Shown piece after piece: positions 1 through 9,799 of a stretch of 64,000 bases of DNA (the stretch's first letter is position 1; each line of letters starts with the position of its first letter). Under the pieces are notes generated by a model. That model worked only from the letters and a program-made list of their open reading frames with translations. It was not told where the DNA came from and made no database searches. Made by a program: the position numbers and the translations under genes. Location: contig NZ_PJAI02000007.1 in the NCBI RefSeq assembly GCF_002843355.2, positions 1 to 64,000 of the forward strand, given 5' to 3'. This DNA is from Colwellia echini. GTDB lineage: Bacteria > Pseudomonadota > Gammaproteobacteria > Enterobacterales > Alteromonadaceae.

Positions 1-55
1 TAATACGGATAATTAAGGCTGTTGTAGCATTTTGCTTATCCCGAACTCAGGTTAA
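1..55. repeat. end of a dispersed inverted-repeat element (family A), cut by window start
   Basis: The reverse complement of these bases matches 53047-53101 at about 51 of 55 positions, beginning at the TAACCTGAGTTCGGGA terminus. The window therefore opens inside a second copy of the MITE-like element found whole at 53048-53246, in opposite orientation. The rest of this copy lies outside the window. No coding sequence is seen in it. Confidence 0.7.
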
Positions 56-66
56 ATAGTATTTAG

Positions 67-97
67 TGCACTGATTAAATCAAAAAGAATCAGTGCA
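67..97. other. perfect 10-bp stem hairpin downstream of dsbD
   Basis: TGCACTGATT (67-76) and AATCAGTGCA (88-97) form a perfect stem with an 11-nt loop, about 55 nt beyond the dsbD stop. There is no U-tract on either strand, so it is at best a weak or factor-dependent terminator for dsbD, or an mRNA 3'-end stabiliser. Confidence 0.4.
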
Positions 98-128
98 ATG
101 TAAATCTGCTTTGTTGTGTGACTTTACT

Positions 129-146
129 TAACCCGAACCCAGGTTA
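129..146. repeat. short dispersed palindromic motif, TAACCCGAAyyYAGGTTA type
   Basis: TAACCCGAACCCAGGTTA closely matches the terminus of the family-A element (37-54) and the motif at 13150-13167. It lies six bases before the dsbD stop codon. It may be a solo terminus left by an element or a protein-binding site. Confidence 0.5.
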
Positions 147-151
147 CTTAT

Positions 152-1990
152 CTAAAAGATTGATTGAACGTGAGCATTAAATTCTGCAGCATTCATAAAA
201 CCAGTGGTTCGTTGCTGAGTTAATTCATTGCCTTGTAAATCAAAAAACAAAATAGATGGCAAACCTAACACGTTAAAGCGTTCTACAAACTCAGCATTGT
301 TGGCTGAATCAAAGTCGGTCATATCAACCTGAATCCAAACGGTATTACTTAATGATTGTTGTACCTGAGCATCAACAAAGGTGTACTTTTCAAACTCTTT
401 ACAAGCAATACACCAATCGGCATATAAATCTACCATTACAGTTTTGCCTTGTTGATTGGCCGTAGAGACTGCAGCATCAAGCTCTGATACGGTCTCAATC
501 ATTGTAAAGCTGGGGTGCTGAGCACTTGTTACTGCCGCATTACTGTTTGGAAATACAACTTGATACGCTAGGTTGGCACCGAAAAATAACATTAAAAAGA
601 TAATTAAGGAACGTAAACCATAAGCAAACCCTCTTTCTTGTCCTGAATTTTTCACTAAGGCATGGTTTTGATTAGCCACATAAAAGTAGCTTGCACTTGC
701 TAGTATTAATAATGCCCATAAGGCTTGACTAACCATTTCTGGGATCAAGCGTTCAAGTAAAAATATTGGTACGGCAAGTAATAATAAGCCGAAGATATTT
801 TTAATAATATTCATCCAGGCGCCAGCTTTAGGTAATAACTTGCCACCCGAGCTGCCAAGTATTAATAATGGTAGTCCCATCCCTAAGCTTAAAGCGTATA
901 ATGCTGATGCACCCAGTACAACATCACCAGTTTGTGAAATATACAATAACGCACCTGTTAACGGCGCTGTAGTACAAGGCGAAGCAACTAAGCCTGAAAT
1001 AACGCCCATAATTAATACACCAGTAATTGACCCACCTTTTTGCTTATTGCTCATGGCGTTGAGTTTGTTTTGCCAGCTTGCTGGTAGAGCTAAATTAAAA
1101 AGTCCAAACATAGAAAGTGCGAGAAAAATAAATAAAACACTCAAGCCTATTAATACAATGGGGTGCTGAAAAATAGCTTGGAACTTAGCTCCTGCTAAAG
1201 CCACAACCACACCTAAAAGCGTGTAAGTTACCGCCATACCTTGTACATAGAAAAAAGAAAGAGTGAATGCTTTTTTCGTTGTTAACTGTTTTCCTTGACC
1301 GACAATAATACCTGTTAAGATAGGGTACATAGGAAAAACACAAGGGGTAAAAGATAACAACAAACCACCGACAAAAAAAGCAACAAGCGTTAACCATAAA
1401 CTGTCTTGCTTGAGCATGTCTGATAATTGGTGTTGTTCACTTTGCTGCCCAGCCTGCAAACTATTATATACTTCACCGCTGATTTGATTGCCTAAAAGCG
1501 CTTCATCTCTATCAGTATTAGTTGTTGTAAATTGGCTTAATAGAACTGTTTGGCTTTTGGGTGCATAACAAAGACCTTTCTCTGCACAACCTTGGTAAGT
1601 TATTTTGATACTGCCATCATTTGAAACCTTTTCAAGGTCTATAGTGAAAATTAATTGCTCTGTAAATATCTTTTGTACGCCAAAAAATTCATCTTCATGA
1701 TCTATTCCTTCTGGTAACTTCACTGAAGAAAAGCTGGCATTATTACCTTTAAATTTGAATTGATGACGGTAAAGATAATATCCAGGGGCAATATCAAAGC
1801 TAATCGATAATTGATCATCTTGTTGATGGAAATTAAAACTGAATGCTTGGTCTACTTTTAAAAACTCGTCATCATTACTAAATAAGCTGTTATTAGAAAC
1901 ATCAAATAATGATGTTTTTTCTTGCGCTAAAACCGATTGAAACGTAAACGCGGAAAATATTAACAAGCATAGAATAATAAAATTTTTCAT
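152..1990 (-). CDS. dsbD: thiol:disulfide interchange protein DsbD
   Basis: Inner-membrane protein that moves electrons from cytoplasmic thioredoxin to periplasmic partners (DsbC, DsbG, CcmG). The order is a signal peptide (about 1-22), an N-terminal immunoglobulin-like domain with the cysteine pair C135/C141, and a hydrophobic transporter domain of about eight helices from about 198 to 480. That domain carries the paired cysteines C217 (FTPCVFP) and C339 (ASPCTTAP). The C-terminal thioredoxin domain has a CIAC active site at 527-530. All six redox cysteines of the family are present and the 612-aa length is usual. It starts 5 bp after the cutA stop, giving a cutA-dsbD operon as in many gammaproteobacteria. 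The start has only a weak GAAG-like ribosome site, so coupling to cutA is likely. Confidence 0.96.
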   Translation of the reverse strand: MKNFIILCLLIFSAFTFQSVLAQEKTSLFDVSNNSLFSNDDEFLKVDQAFSFNFHQQDDQLSISFDIAPGYYLYRHQFKFKGNNASFSSVKLPEGIDHEDEFFGVQKIFTEQLIFTIDLEKVSNDGSIKITYQGCAEKGLCYAPKSQTVLLSQFTTTNTDRDEALLGNQISGEVYNSLQAGQQSEQHQLSDMLKQDSLWLTLVAFFVGGLLLSFTPCVFPMYPILTGIIVGQGKQLTTKKAFTLSFFYVQGMAVTYTLLGVVVALAGAKFQAIFQHPIVLIGLSVLFIFLALSMFGLFNLALPASWQNKLNAMSNKQKGGSITGVLIMGVISGLVASPCTTAPLTGALLYISQTGDVVLGASALYALSLGMGLPLLILGSSGGKLLPKAGAWMNIIKNIFGLLLLAVPIFLLERLIPEMVSQALWALLILASASYFYVANQNHALVKNSGQERGFAYGLRSLIIFLMLFFGANLAYQVVFPNSNAAVTSAQHPSFTMIETVSELDAAVSTANQQGKTVMVDLYADWCIACKEFEKYTFVDAQVQQSLSNTVWIQVDMTDFDSANNAEFVERFNVLGLPSILFFDLQGNELTQQRTTGFMNAAEFNAHVQSIF

Positions 1991-1995
1991 TTAGG

Positions 1996-2307
1996 CTACT
2001 TCAAAGAATTAGTGATCCAGTTTAAATAATGTTCATCACCTTGCTGGATATTCAAGGCAATAACTTCCGCTACATCATATGGATGTAATTGGTTAATTCG
2101 CTCATTTAATTTAGCGAAAGCTTTTTCATTAGTTTTTATTAATAGTTGGACTTCATTGTCACAGTGCAATTCATCTTGCCAAGAATATACCGAGGTTATA
2201 TTAGGAATTATATTGACACAAGCCGCTAGTTTTTCGGTTACTAATATTGTAGCAATGTGCTTTGCAATATCTTCACTTGGACAAGTTGTTAATACTAATT
2301 GATACAA
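1996..2307 (-). CDS. cutA: divalent-cation tolerance protein CutA
   Basis: Small trimeric cytoplasmic protein of the CutA1 family, linked to copper and divalent-metal tolerance although its biochemical role is unsettled. It has the family pattern: LTTCPSE near the N-terminus, EKLAACVNIIPNITSVYSW in the middle and EVQLLIKT followed by a HPYD motif. The length of 103 aa is normal. The start codon is TTG, preceded at 5 nt by AGGTAA. No upstream ATG would suit the family N-terminus. It is the first gene of the operon with dsbD. Confidence 0.93.
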   Translation of the reverse strand: MYQLVLTTCPSEDIAKHIATILVTEKLAACVNIIPNITSVYSWQDELHCDNEVQLLIKTNEKAFAKLNERINQLHPYDVAEVIALNIQQGDEHYLNWITNSLK

Positions 2308-2493
2308 ATTGGTTACCTAATTGCTTGGCTGTTTTGATAGTATACCTTGTGTATTCATCAAGAATACTATTATTCAAAAGCCGTCTTAATAAAAACTTAA
2401 AGCTAACACTAAAATAGCTATGATACTAATTTACCGCCCTTGAAAAAGACCTGTTTAACCCAATATAAGTTTCATATAAATTAAAGGATCATT

Positions 2494-3009
2494 ATGTTTC
2501 AATTATTATTTGTACTTTTTATCATCATTCCAATTATCGAAATCACTGTAATTATACATGTAGGGGAGTTGATTGGCGTATGGCCTACAGTAGCTATTGT
2601 AATTCTCAGTGCTTGGTTAGGTGCTAAATTTGTGCGTCAACAAGGTATAGCAACATTACAGTCGGTGCAAACAAAAATGGCACAAGGCGAAATGCCTTCA
2701 GGTGAAATTGTTACCGGCTTAATGTTATTAGTGTCGGGCGTTTTATTAGTCACTCCTGGTTTTGTTACTGACATTTTAGGTTTATCTTTACTTATACCTA
2801 GCGTGCGCGCAGGCATTGCTAAGCAAGTGCAAAAACATATTAAAGTAAATCAAATGGCAGGAAGTGCTTCATTTCAACATGGCGCATCTGGTAATGTTTA
2901 CCAACATGAAAACAGTGAAGAGCCTTTTTCGTCTACAAAAGATACCAATAAACCCTTGTCTCACCACCAAGGTGAAACCTTAGAAGGTGAGTTTAAACGT
3001 AAAGATTAA
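2494..3009 (+). CDS. fxsA: FxsA family membrane protein
   Basis: Inner-membrane protein of the FxsA family; in E. coli overexpression alleviates F exclusion of phage T7. The first about 120 residues hold the hydrophobic family core, with the opening MFQLLFVLFIIIPIIEI, a second segment around TVAIVILSAWLGAKFVRQQG, and a third ending in PGFVTDILGL. A polar tail of about 50 residues is poorly conserved. The start has a GGAT ribosome site about 6 nt upstream. It lies upstream of groES on the same strand, the usual neighbourhood in this group, but groESL has its own heat-shock promoter. Molecular function is not known. Confidence 0.9.
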   Translation: MFQLLFVLFIIIPIIEITVIIHVGELIGVWPTVAIVILSAWLGAKFVRQQGIATLQSVQTKMAQGEMPSGEIVTGLMLLVSGVLLVTPGFVTDILGLSLLIPSVRAGIAKQVQKHIKVNQMAGSASFQHGASGNVYQHENSEEPFSSTKDTNKPLSHHQGETLEGEFKRKD

Positions 3010-3060
3010 TATCTGCGTATAAACAATAGTAAATAAGGCTTAATTTTTTCACACAGCAGA

Positions 3061-3088
3061 CTTGTTAAGCTTTATTTAATCCCCATTT
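3061..3088 (+). promoter_or_regulatory. sigma-32 heat-shock promoter of groESL
   Basis: CTTGTTA (3061-3067), a 13-bp spacer and CCCCATTT (3081-3088) match the sigma-32 consensus CTTGAAA-N11-16-CCCCATNT with two mismatches in the -35 and none in the -10. It sits about 130 bp upstream of groES. No CIRCE (HrcA) inverted repeat was seen in this gap. Confidence 0.75.
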
Positions 3089-3218
3089 CTATACCAACAA
3101 TAACCGGTTACTAATAATTAGTATCAGTTATTTTCTCAACAACAATGTACTAAATTAATATACAAAATTTACGTACTAAATAATTTATCAATAAATAAGT
3201 AATCTCAGGAGAGAATTA

Positions 3219-3509
3219 ATGAGCATTCGTCCACTACATGATCGTGTAATTGTAAAACGTAAAGAAGTCGAGTCAAAATCAGCTGGCGGTATCGTATTAA
3301 TGGGTAGTGCTGCTGAAAAGTCTACTCGCGCTGAAGTTATTGCTGTTGGTAATGGTCGTATTTTAGAAAACGGTGACGTTCGTCCTTTAGAAGTTAAAGT
3401 TGGCGATTTAGTCATTTTCTCTGAGGGCTACGGTGTTAAAACTGAGAAGTTAGATGGCGAAGAAGTATTGATTCTAAGCGAAGCTGATATTTTGGCTATC
3501 GTAGAATAG
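3219..3509 (+). CDS. groES: co-chaperonin GroES
   Basis: Seven-subunit cap of the GroEL folding chamber. The 96-aa sequence begins [14 protein letters not shown] and has the mobile-loop region [18 protein letters not shown] and the C-terminal [13 protein letters not shown], all typical. The start has a GGAGAG ribosome site 6 nt upstream. It is the first gene of the groES-groEL operon. The 191-bp gap to groEL is longer than the usual few dozen bases and holds two perfect hairpins. Confidence 0.97.
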   Translation: MSIRPLHDRVIVKRKEVESKSAGGIVLMGSAAEKSTRAEVIAVGNGRILENGDVRPLEVKVGDLVIFSEGYGVKTEKLDGEEVLILSEADILAIVE

Positions 3510-3522
3510 TCGCAAAAATTTT

Positions 3523-3551
3523 ATGCCGCTATTTCATCTCAATAGCGGCAT
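3523..3551 (+). promoter_or_regulatory. perfect 11-bp hairpin between groES and groEL
   Basis: ATGCCGCTATT (3523-3533) and AATAGCGGCAT (3541-3551) pair perfectly around a 7-nt loop, 14 nt after the groES stop. No U-tract follows, so it is not a standard terminator. A hairpin between groES and groEL is known as an mRNA-processing site in Agrobacterium. A similar processing or stabilising role here is inference. Confidence 0.5.
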
Positions 3552-3610
3552 CAGAAGTACTCACTGACTAGCGTCAGCTCGGTTCTTCTTCTTTGCTCTT
3601 GAGCGAACTC

Positions 3611-3628
3611 GCATAATAAAAATTATGC
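3611..3628 (+). promoter_or_regulatory. AT-rich hairpin in the groEL leader
   Basis: GCATAAT and ATTATGC flank an AAAA loop, about 70 nt before the groEL start. The stem is mostly A-U and would melt easily. It could be part of a leader structure, but nothing proves a function. Confidence 0.3.
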
Positions 3629-3688
3629 CTGAGCGCAGATATTAAAAATTATTGTTCTAATGAACAGTGACAAATTAAAAAATTATAG

Positions 3689-5350
<1,662 letters not shown>

Positions 5351-5484
5351 TTTTGCTTGTCTAAAACGTTGATTACAGCGTTGCTTTGTTACTCGTTTAA
5401 GAAACACTAAACGTCGTAATAAAGCGCCTTGTACTAAACGTTTTATCCTACGCATAACGCATTAAACACTTATTGCTGTTCATT

Positions 5485-5510
5485 AAAAAGCTCACTTCGG
5501 TGAGCTTTTT
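5485..5510 (+). terminator. rho-independent terminator, first copy, after groEL
   Basis: AAAAAGCTCAC, a TTCG tetraloop and GTGAGCTTTTT make an 11-bp stem with a 3' U-run. The A-run on the other side makes it potentially bidirectional. It is the first terminator after groEL. Confidence 0.9.
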
Positions 5511-5607
5511 GTTACTCGTTTAAGAAACACTAAACGTCGTAATAAAGCGCCTTGTACTAAACGTTTTATCCTACGCATAACGCATTAAACACTTATTGCT
5601 GTTCATT

Positions 5608-5633
5608 AAAAAGCTCACTTCGGTGAGCTTTTT
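5608..5633 (+). terminator. rho-independent terminator, second copy
   Basis: Same TTCG-capped hairpin as in the preceding unit, carried by the second 123-bp repeat. Confidence 0.88.
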
Positions 5634-5730
5634 GTTACTCGTTTAAGAAACACTAAACGTCGTAATAAAGCGCCTTGTACTAAACGTTTTATCCTACGCA
5701 TAACGCATTAAACACTTATTGCTGTTCATT

Positions 5731-5756
5731 AAAAAGCTCACTTCGGTGAGCTTTTT
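5731..5756 (+). terminator. rho-independent terminator, third copy
   Basis: Same TTCG-capped hairpin, carried by the third 123-bp repeat and followed by a longer T-rich stretch (to about 5762). Confidence 0.88.
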
Positions 5757-5774
5757 GTTTTTATGCTCTTATAA

Positions 5775-5814
5775 TAAAAAACACGGTTACAATACTTTTA
5801 GCATTGTAACCGTG
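5775..5814 (-). terminator. rho-independent terminator for the minus-strand outer-membrane gene
   Basis: CACGGTTACAAT (5782-5793) and ATTGTAACCGTG (5803-5814) form a perfect 12-bp stem. On the minus strand it is followed by TTTTTTATTATAA, so it terminates the gene ending at 5909. Confidence 0.85.
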
Positions 5815-5908
5815 AAAATATTATTAAGATAAACAAGGGGGAGAATTATCTTAATTGTTTTTTTGAAATAAGCACTTATAGAAAGATACTTATAAAGTAA
5901 ATGTAGGA

Positions 5909-6490
5909 TTAAAAACGGTATTCAACACCTACTGCAGCAAATTTTAAATCAGTTGAAAAGTCAGCATTGTCAATATCATCGCTAGCACTACTTACATCTA
6001 AGTCACTATCATAAACGGTATAATCGACTTTGATTGTCCAATCCTCATTGAGATGATAACTAGCCCCAATACCTGCGAATAAACCTTCGTCAGAAGTGCT
6101 GTCGTTAACACCCACAACTGAATAATTTGTTTCGTACCATAATTGGCCGCCACGTACATAAAGACTTATATTATCTGTTACAGGTAAACCTAATTTTAAA
6201 CCAAGTGTATAACCGTCTGTGTCAGCATTAGCTAAATCGTTACCGTACTCGCCAAAATCAATAAAACTACCTTCAACGGCTATATATTTATTGAACCCAT
6301 ACCCAGTGAATATTTGGTATGCCGATTTGTCTTCGTCAAAATCATCGTCACCCTCTACACGTAAATACCCGTAACTTGCGCCAACGTATATGCCACTGGT
6401 ATCAACTGCAGCATCTTCAGCTTTAGCTTGAACACTGTAAGTTAGAAGGCTAGCGCTAATAAGTGAACCTAATAATATTGTCTTTTTCAT
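5909..6490 (-). CDS. small outer-membrane beta-barrel protein
   Basis: Predicted exported outer-membrane barrel of 193 aa (outer-membrane-protein beta-barrel superfamily). It has a signal peptide (MKKTILLGSLISASLLTYSVQAKAE), alternating aromatic/polar strands such as GIYVGASYGYLRV and NISLYVRGGQLWYETNYS, and the C-terminal strand AAVGVEYRF ending in phenylalanine, which is the usual signal for the Bam machinery. The ATG at 6490 is chosen because GGAG lies 6 nt upstream; the frame is open a little further up. Several acidic loops (GDDDFDED, SSASDDIDNADF) suggest calcium binding or salt adaptation. The ligand or role is not known. The gene is monocistronic. Confidence 0.85.
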   Translation of the reverse strand: MKKTILLGSLISASLLTYSVQAKAEDAAVDTSGIYVGASYGYLRVEGDDDFDEDKSAYQIFTGYGFNKYIAVEGSFIDFGEYGNDLANADTDGYTLGLKLGLPVTDNISLYVRGGQLWYETNYSVVGVNDSTSDEGLFAGIGASYHLNEDWTIKVDYTVYDSDLDVSSASDDIDNADFSTDLKFAAVGVEYRF

Positions 6491-6733
6491 AGCATACTCC
6501 ATTATTGTTGATCATTAATTGGTTATCATTTTTTATACTGAATGTTATTATTCAGTTATATCTTAATATACAAGCAGCATGCCAACTATTAAGTTGTTAA
6601 TAATCAGTTGGTTGCGTATTTTGTTGCTATTCAGTTTATAACTATAATGAAAATAATATAATCAACCGTGAAAAATTTACATGCTGTTTACATTTTGTAC
6701 TGTGCTTACTTCATATTTGATAAAGAGTATTAA

Positions 6734-7318
6734 ATGAAAATTTTAAAAAAAATAAAACAGCGAGTACGTCAGTTCATTGAATCGAGGTATATGCTAAGCA
6801 GTATTACTACGGCTTCATTTTTAGAATCGACTATTGTGCCTATTCCATTGGAGGCGATACTAATTCCGTTAATGCAGGCCCGCAGAGATAAAATATGGCT
6901 TATCGCACTAATGGCAACCTTAGGTTGTATTCTCGGTGCATTATTTGGTTATGCGCTTGGTTATTACTTGTTTGATGTGGTTGGTGATTGGATAATTAAT
7001 ACTCTTTCAAGCCCTGAGCAATTTTCAACAATTGAACACAAGATGCAAGAGCAAGGTTTTTGGTTTGTCATTACTTTAGGGATTATTCCTATCCCTTTTC
7101 AAATTGCAATGCTTGCTGCGGGGGCGACTAAATTTTCTCTAACTCTATTTTTAATTGCCTCTGCTATTTCACGAGCTATTCGTTATTTTGGTTTGGCAAT
7201 TGTTGTATATTATGCTGGTAATCAAGCGGAACGTATTATTAATAAACATAAAACCAAAGCAATGATAGTTATGACTATGCTAATACTCGCTATATGGGGA
7301 TTAAGTACATTTATATAG
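6734..7318 (+). CDS. VTT-domain (YqaA/DedA-like) inner-membrane protein
   Basis: Polytopic membrane protein of 194 aa belonging to the VTT (SNARE-associated/DedA) superfamily, nearest to the YqaA group. The diagnostic stretch is SFLESTIVPIPLEAILIPLM, followed by the glycine-rich helix TLGCILGALFGYALGYYLF and, after a polar loop, LGIIPIPFQIAMLAAGATK and an arginine-containing SRAIRYFGLA helix. DedA/VTT proteins act in lipid scrambling or undecaprenyl-phosphate recycling; which applies to this subgroup is not settled. It has no operon partner: it is divergent from the barrel gene and convergent with the OmpA-type gene. Confidence 0.85.
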   Translation: MKILKKIKQRVRQFIESRYMLSSITTASFLESTIVPIPLEAILIPLMQARRDKIWLIALMATLGCILGALFGYALGYYLFDVVGDWIINTLSSPEQFSTIEHKMQEQGFWFVITLGIIPIPFQIAMLAAGATKFSLTLFLIASAISRAIRYFGLAIVVYYAGNQAERIINKHKTKAMIVMTMLILAIWGLSTFI

Positions 7319-7386
7319 ATTAAACAATTAAATATAACTAGATATTTAGGAAAAGGCAGGGGGGAAGAGCCTGTATTTGGTATTTT

Positions 7387-7421
7387 AAAAAAGAGGAAGT
7401 ATAGATTACTTCCCCTTTTTT
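7387..7421. terminator. bidirectional terminator between the VTT gene and the OmpA-type gene
   Basis: GGAAGTA (7395-7401) and TACTTCC (7407-7413) form the stem, flanked by an A-rich run on the left and TTTTTT on the right. It can serve both convergent genes. Confidence 0.8.
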
Positions 7422-7459
7422 CATTTAAAAACTAACTAGTATCAACAGATCTTATAGTA

Positions 7460-8533
7460 TTAGTTTTTAATTACTGGTTTTATAACTTCAGTTTCAATTA
7501 CAGCAATAACTCGGCGGTTTTGTTTGTGATCTGCACTGCTATTACCGGTAGAAAGTAACTTTGTTTCACCATACCCAATAGCAGTTAAGCGATTGGCTGA
7601 AATACCATATTTACTGATTAAGGTATTTTTAATTGCATCAGCACGTTTTTGAGATAATGTTAGGTTGTATTGATCGTTACCTTGAGCAGAGCTATGACCT
7701 TCAATCACCACATTAGTATCTTGGTAAGTCATCATGAAGTCAGCTAAACGTTGAATATCGCTCATCATTGCTAGTGTGATCACTGAACTATTATTAGCAA
7801 AAGCAACGTTTAGGTTAATTTCTGCAGTTTCTTCTGAATATAAAGTACAACCTTTAGAGTCAACTTTTACGTTAGCTGCAGTGTCATTACAATTGTCTTG
7901 TGCATCAACTACGCCATCGTTATCTTTATCGTTAACTGCTGCGGTTGCAGCTACTACAGGTGCTGCTTTTGCTACAGGAGCAGGTTCTGGCGTTGCCGGT
8001 TTAGTTGCTACAGGTGCTTTTTTAACATCACCAAAAGCATATTTTAAACCAAGTTTAAAGCCTGTATCAGTTTCACCGTAAGTTACATCGCGATAAGCAG
8101 CAGCTTCACCATATAAAGTAAAGCGTTCGCTTAAGTTAACGTCATAACCAGCACCTAAGTTTACAGCAGTATAATCTCTTGTATTATCAAAACGTTTTAC
8201 ACCTGCGAAAACATAAAAATCACTTTTATCAACTTTATAAATAGCATCAATACCATAGCGTGTGCCGTAATCAGTATCATTGCCATTATTAATCTCGTAA
8301 CGTGTTTTAGCTAATTCAATACGCGCTCGCCAGTCTTCACTAATAATCATCTGTAGGTCAATACCTAAGCCTTTACCTGCTTCGATACCTTGCCATTCAG
8401 TAGATGTTTCTTTACCTGTGGCTGACTTGATATAGTCACCAAAAACACCTAACTCCCATGTTTTGTCAATTTCAGCGGCTGATAGTGGAGCGCTTATCAA
8501 AGCAGCAAGTAGCGTAATTTTAAAAATTTTCAT
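7460..8533 (-). CDS. OmpA-family porin with calcium-binding linker
   Basis: Major outer-membrane protein type of 357 aa. The order is a signal peptide (1-19), an eight-strand barrel (about 20-175), and a Pro/Ala-rich hinge (KKAPVATKPATPEPAPVAKA). Next come a thrombospondin type-3-like acidic repeat (DKDNDGVVDAQDNC) and a C-terminal OmpA peptidoglycan-binding domain (about 235-350). The last contains IEGHSSAQGNDQYNLTLSQ, the NRLTAIGYGE motif and HKQNRRVIAVIE. It anchors the outer membrane to peptidoglycan and may form a slow pore. AAGGAT lies 6 nt before the ATG. Its upstream gap is about 475 bp. Confidence 0.93.
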   Translation of the reverse strand: MKIFKITLLAALISAPLSAAEIDKTWELGVFGDYIKSATGKETSTEWQGIEAGKGLGIDLQMIISEDWRARIELAKTRYEINNGNDTDYGTRYGIDAIYKVDKSDFYVFAGVKRFDNTRDYTAVNLGAGYDVNLSERFTLYGEAAAYRDVTYGETDTGFKLGLKYAFGDVKKAPVATKPATPEPAPVAKAAPVVAATAAVNDKDNDGVVDAQDNCNDTAANVKVDSKGCTLYSEETAEINLNVAFANNSSVITLAMMSDIQRLADFMMTYQDTNVVIEGHSSAQGNDQYNLTLSQKRADAIKNTLISKYGISANRLTAIGYGETKLLSTGNSSADHKQNRRVIAVIETEVIKPVIKN

Positions 8534-9008
8534 TTATTATCCTTATAAGCAAAATGTAATATGTGTTTTATATGTGCTGCACCTGCAAATAAACGCAGTT
8601 ACAAAATTTATAGTTCTACCAAATTATTTTAAATTATTACTCAGTTGCACCACTTATAGTAGTATGTGAATTTTATTTTCAATCACAATGACTATTATTG
8701 CCAACTAAGGCCTTGTTTTCGCTATTTCCTTGCGCAGAACAAGATCAACAACTTATCGTAATCAAATAGATAAAACTAATTAAATGAGTAAAAGATGCAT
8801 TTTTAAAAACGCCTTTAACTCAATTAAAAGTGTACTGAAATTGTAACAAACTTTAGTATTTAGTGAATGTGCTTTTTAAACAATTATGCTGTTAAAAGGC
8901 TAATAGATTGTTTCTGAATGTTACAATTAATTAAACTAGGTTAAATAAGCGTTGGAACTTTATGGTAACGCTGTGGGAGAGTATCAATCGTTAACGTACT
9001 TTTTAAGC
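8534..9008. other. gene-free stretch upstream of the OmpA-type gene
   Basis: These 475 bases are AT-rich and have no open frame with a ribosome site and no clear terminator. They must hold the promoter of the OmpA-type gene on the minus strand, but no box is convincing by eye. No repeat shared with the rest of the window was seen. Confidence 0.5.
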
Positions 9009-9656
9009 TTAAGCATGTTTACTTGTTATGCTAGTTGCAGTAGCAAGTAAGCCATTTAACTTATTTTTAACTTGCTCTTTTTTGTGCTCAGACTCTAATG
9101 CTGCATTGGCTAATCGTTGCTTTATTTGAGCTAGGTGAATTGACGAAACATTACTATTTGATGCGTTTTCAGCGCTATTTTCAATTGAACTTTTAATCTT
9201 GCTTACAGATTTAGGTACTGGGTTATCTTCAATCTTAGAAAATATAGTATGCTGAAGTTGCTTGTTGTTATCAGTGTTAGTTGAAGCGCTAGTTAAGGTG
9301 TTAGTTTTTAAGTTTGACAGGCTTAGTGTTTCAATACAATTACTGAAATTATCGCGTACTATTATCGCTTCAGTTAAACATAAGGTATTAATTGCTTGAA
9401 CTAAATAATCGTGATTGCTCAGTATTTTTGCTAACCCCATTTGGTACAGTTCATCTTCACTAACGTCTACTTTAATATTTTCGGCTTGTGTAATTAAAGC
9501 ATTATGAGTACGACGGTTATCTAATAATTGATTTACATCTAGACTTAATGCGGTAACGATTAGTGCCATGTTATTACAAAGCGTATCAACTTCTTGGTTT
9601 GAAAAGTCGTTACATAACAAATGTATTTGTTTTGGGTTAGACAACAAAGTAAACAT
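9009..9656 (-). CDS. hypothetical protein, 215 aa
   Basis: No family is recognised. It has no signal peptide or membrane helix, so it is probably cytoplasmic. The first about 100 residues look like a helical domain (for example VDTLCNNMALIVTALSLDVN and AINTLCLTEAIIV). A Ser/Asn/Thr-rich low-complexity linker follows (about 110-160), then a charged, probably helical C-terminal segment (HLAQIKQRLANAALESEHKK). AGAG lies about 10 nt before the ATG. It is encoded downstream of the binding-protein/OmpA fusion on the same strand, 143 bp away, with a hairpin between, so co-transcription is uncertain. That it is a real gene rests on length, ribosome site and codon use like the neighbours. Confidence 0.7.
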   Translation of the reverse strand: MFTLLSNPKQIHLLCNDFSNQEVDTLCNNMALIVTALSLDVNQLLDNRRTHNALITQAENIKVDVSEDELYQMGLAKILSNHDYLVQAINTLCLTEAIIVRDNFSNCIETLSLSNLKTNTLTSASTNTDNNKQLQHTIFSKIEDNPVPKSVSKIKSSIENSAENASNSNVSSIHLAQIKQRLANAALESEHKKEQVKNKLNGLLATATSITSKHA

Positions 9657-9734
9657 GGTGTTTTCTCTTTAATAAAGCTAATAATAGACGTTAATTCACA
9701 TTATGATACCGCGTTAATATTACAGTTTGATTAA

Positions 9735-9767
9735 AGTGAAAAGCCCTGTTTATTTTGTACAGGGCTT
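9735..9767 (-). terminator. probable terminator after the binding-protein/OmpA fusion gene
   Basis: AAGCCCTGT (9741-9749) and ACAGGGCTT (9759-9767) pair perfectly. On the minus strand the stem is followed by a short TTTTC run, so termination may be partial and allow read-through into the 215-aa gene. Confidence 0.6.
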
Positions 9768-9799
9768 AATTAGGAGAGAACGCTTAATTTATCGCAACC

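Larger units (their letters stand above)
5388..5756. repeat. three exact tandem copies of a 123-bp unit, each ending in a terminator hairpin
   Basis: The units are 5388-5510, 5511-5633 and 5634-5756. By eye they are identical. Each opens GTTACTCGTTTAAGAAAC, continues through ACGTCGTAATAAAGCGCC, and ends in a U-tailed hairpin. The period is exactly 41 codons, so a short basic reading frame persists on the minus strand, but it has no ribosome site and looks accidental. The array lies between the groEL stop and the convergent outer-membrane protein gene. Confidence 0.93.

Noticed and set aside
840..1169. 109-codon plus-strand frame inside dsbD
   Set aside because: Antisense to a clear DsbD transporter domain, Pro/Ile/Asn-rich composition typical of shadow frames, and no ribosome site.
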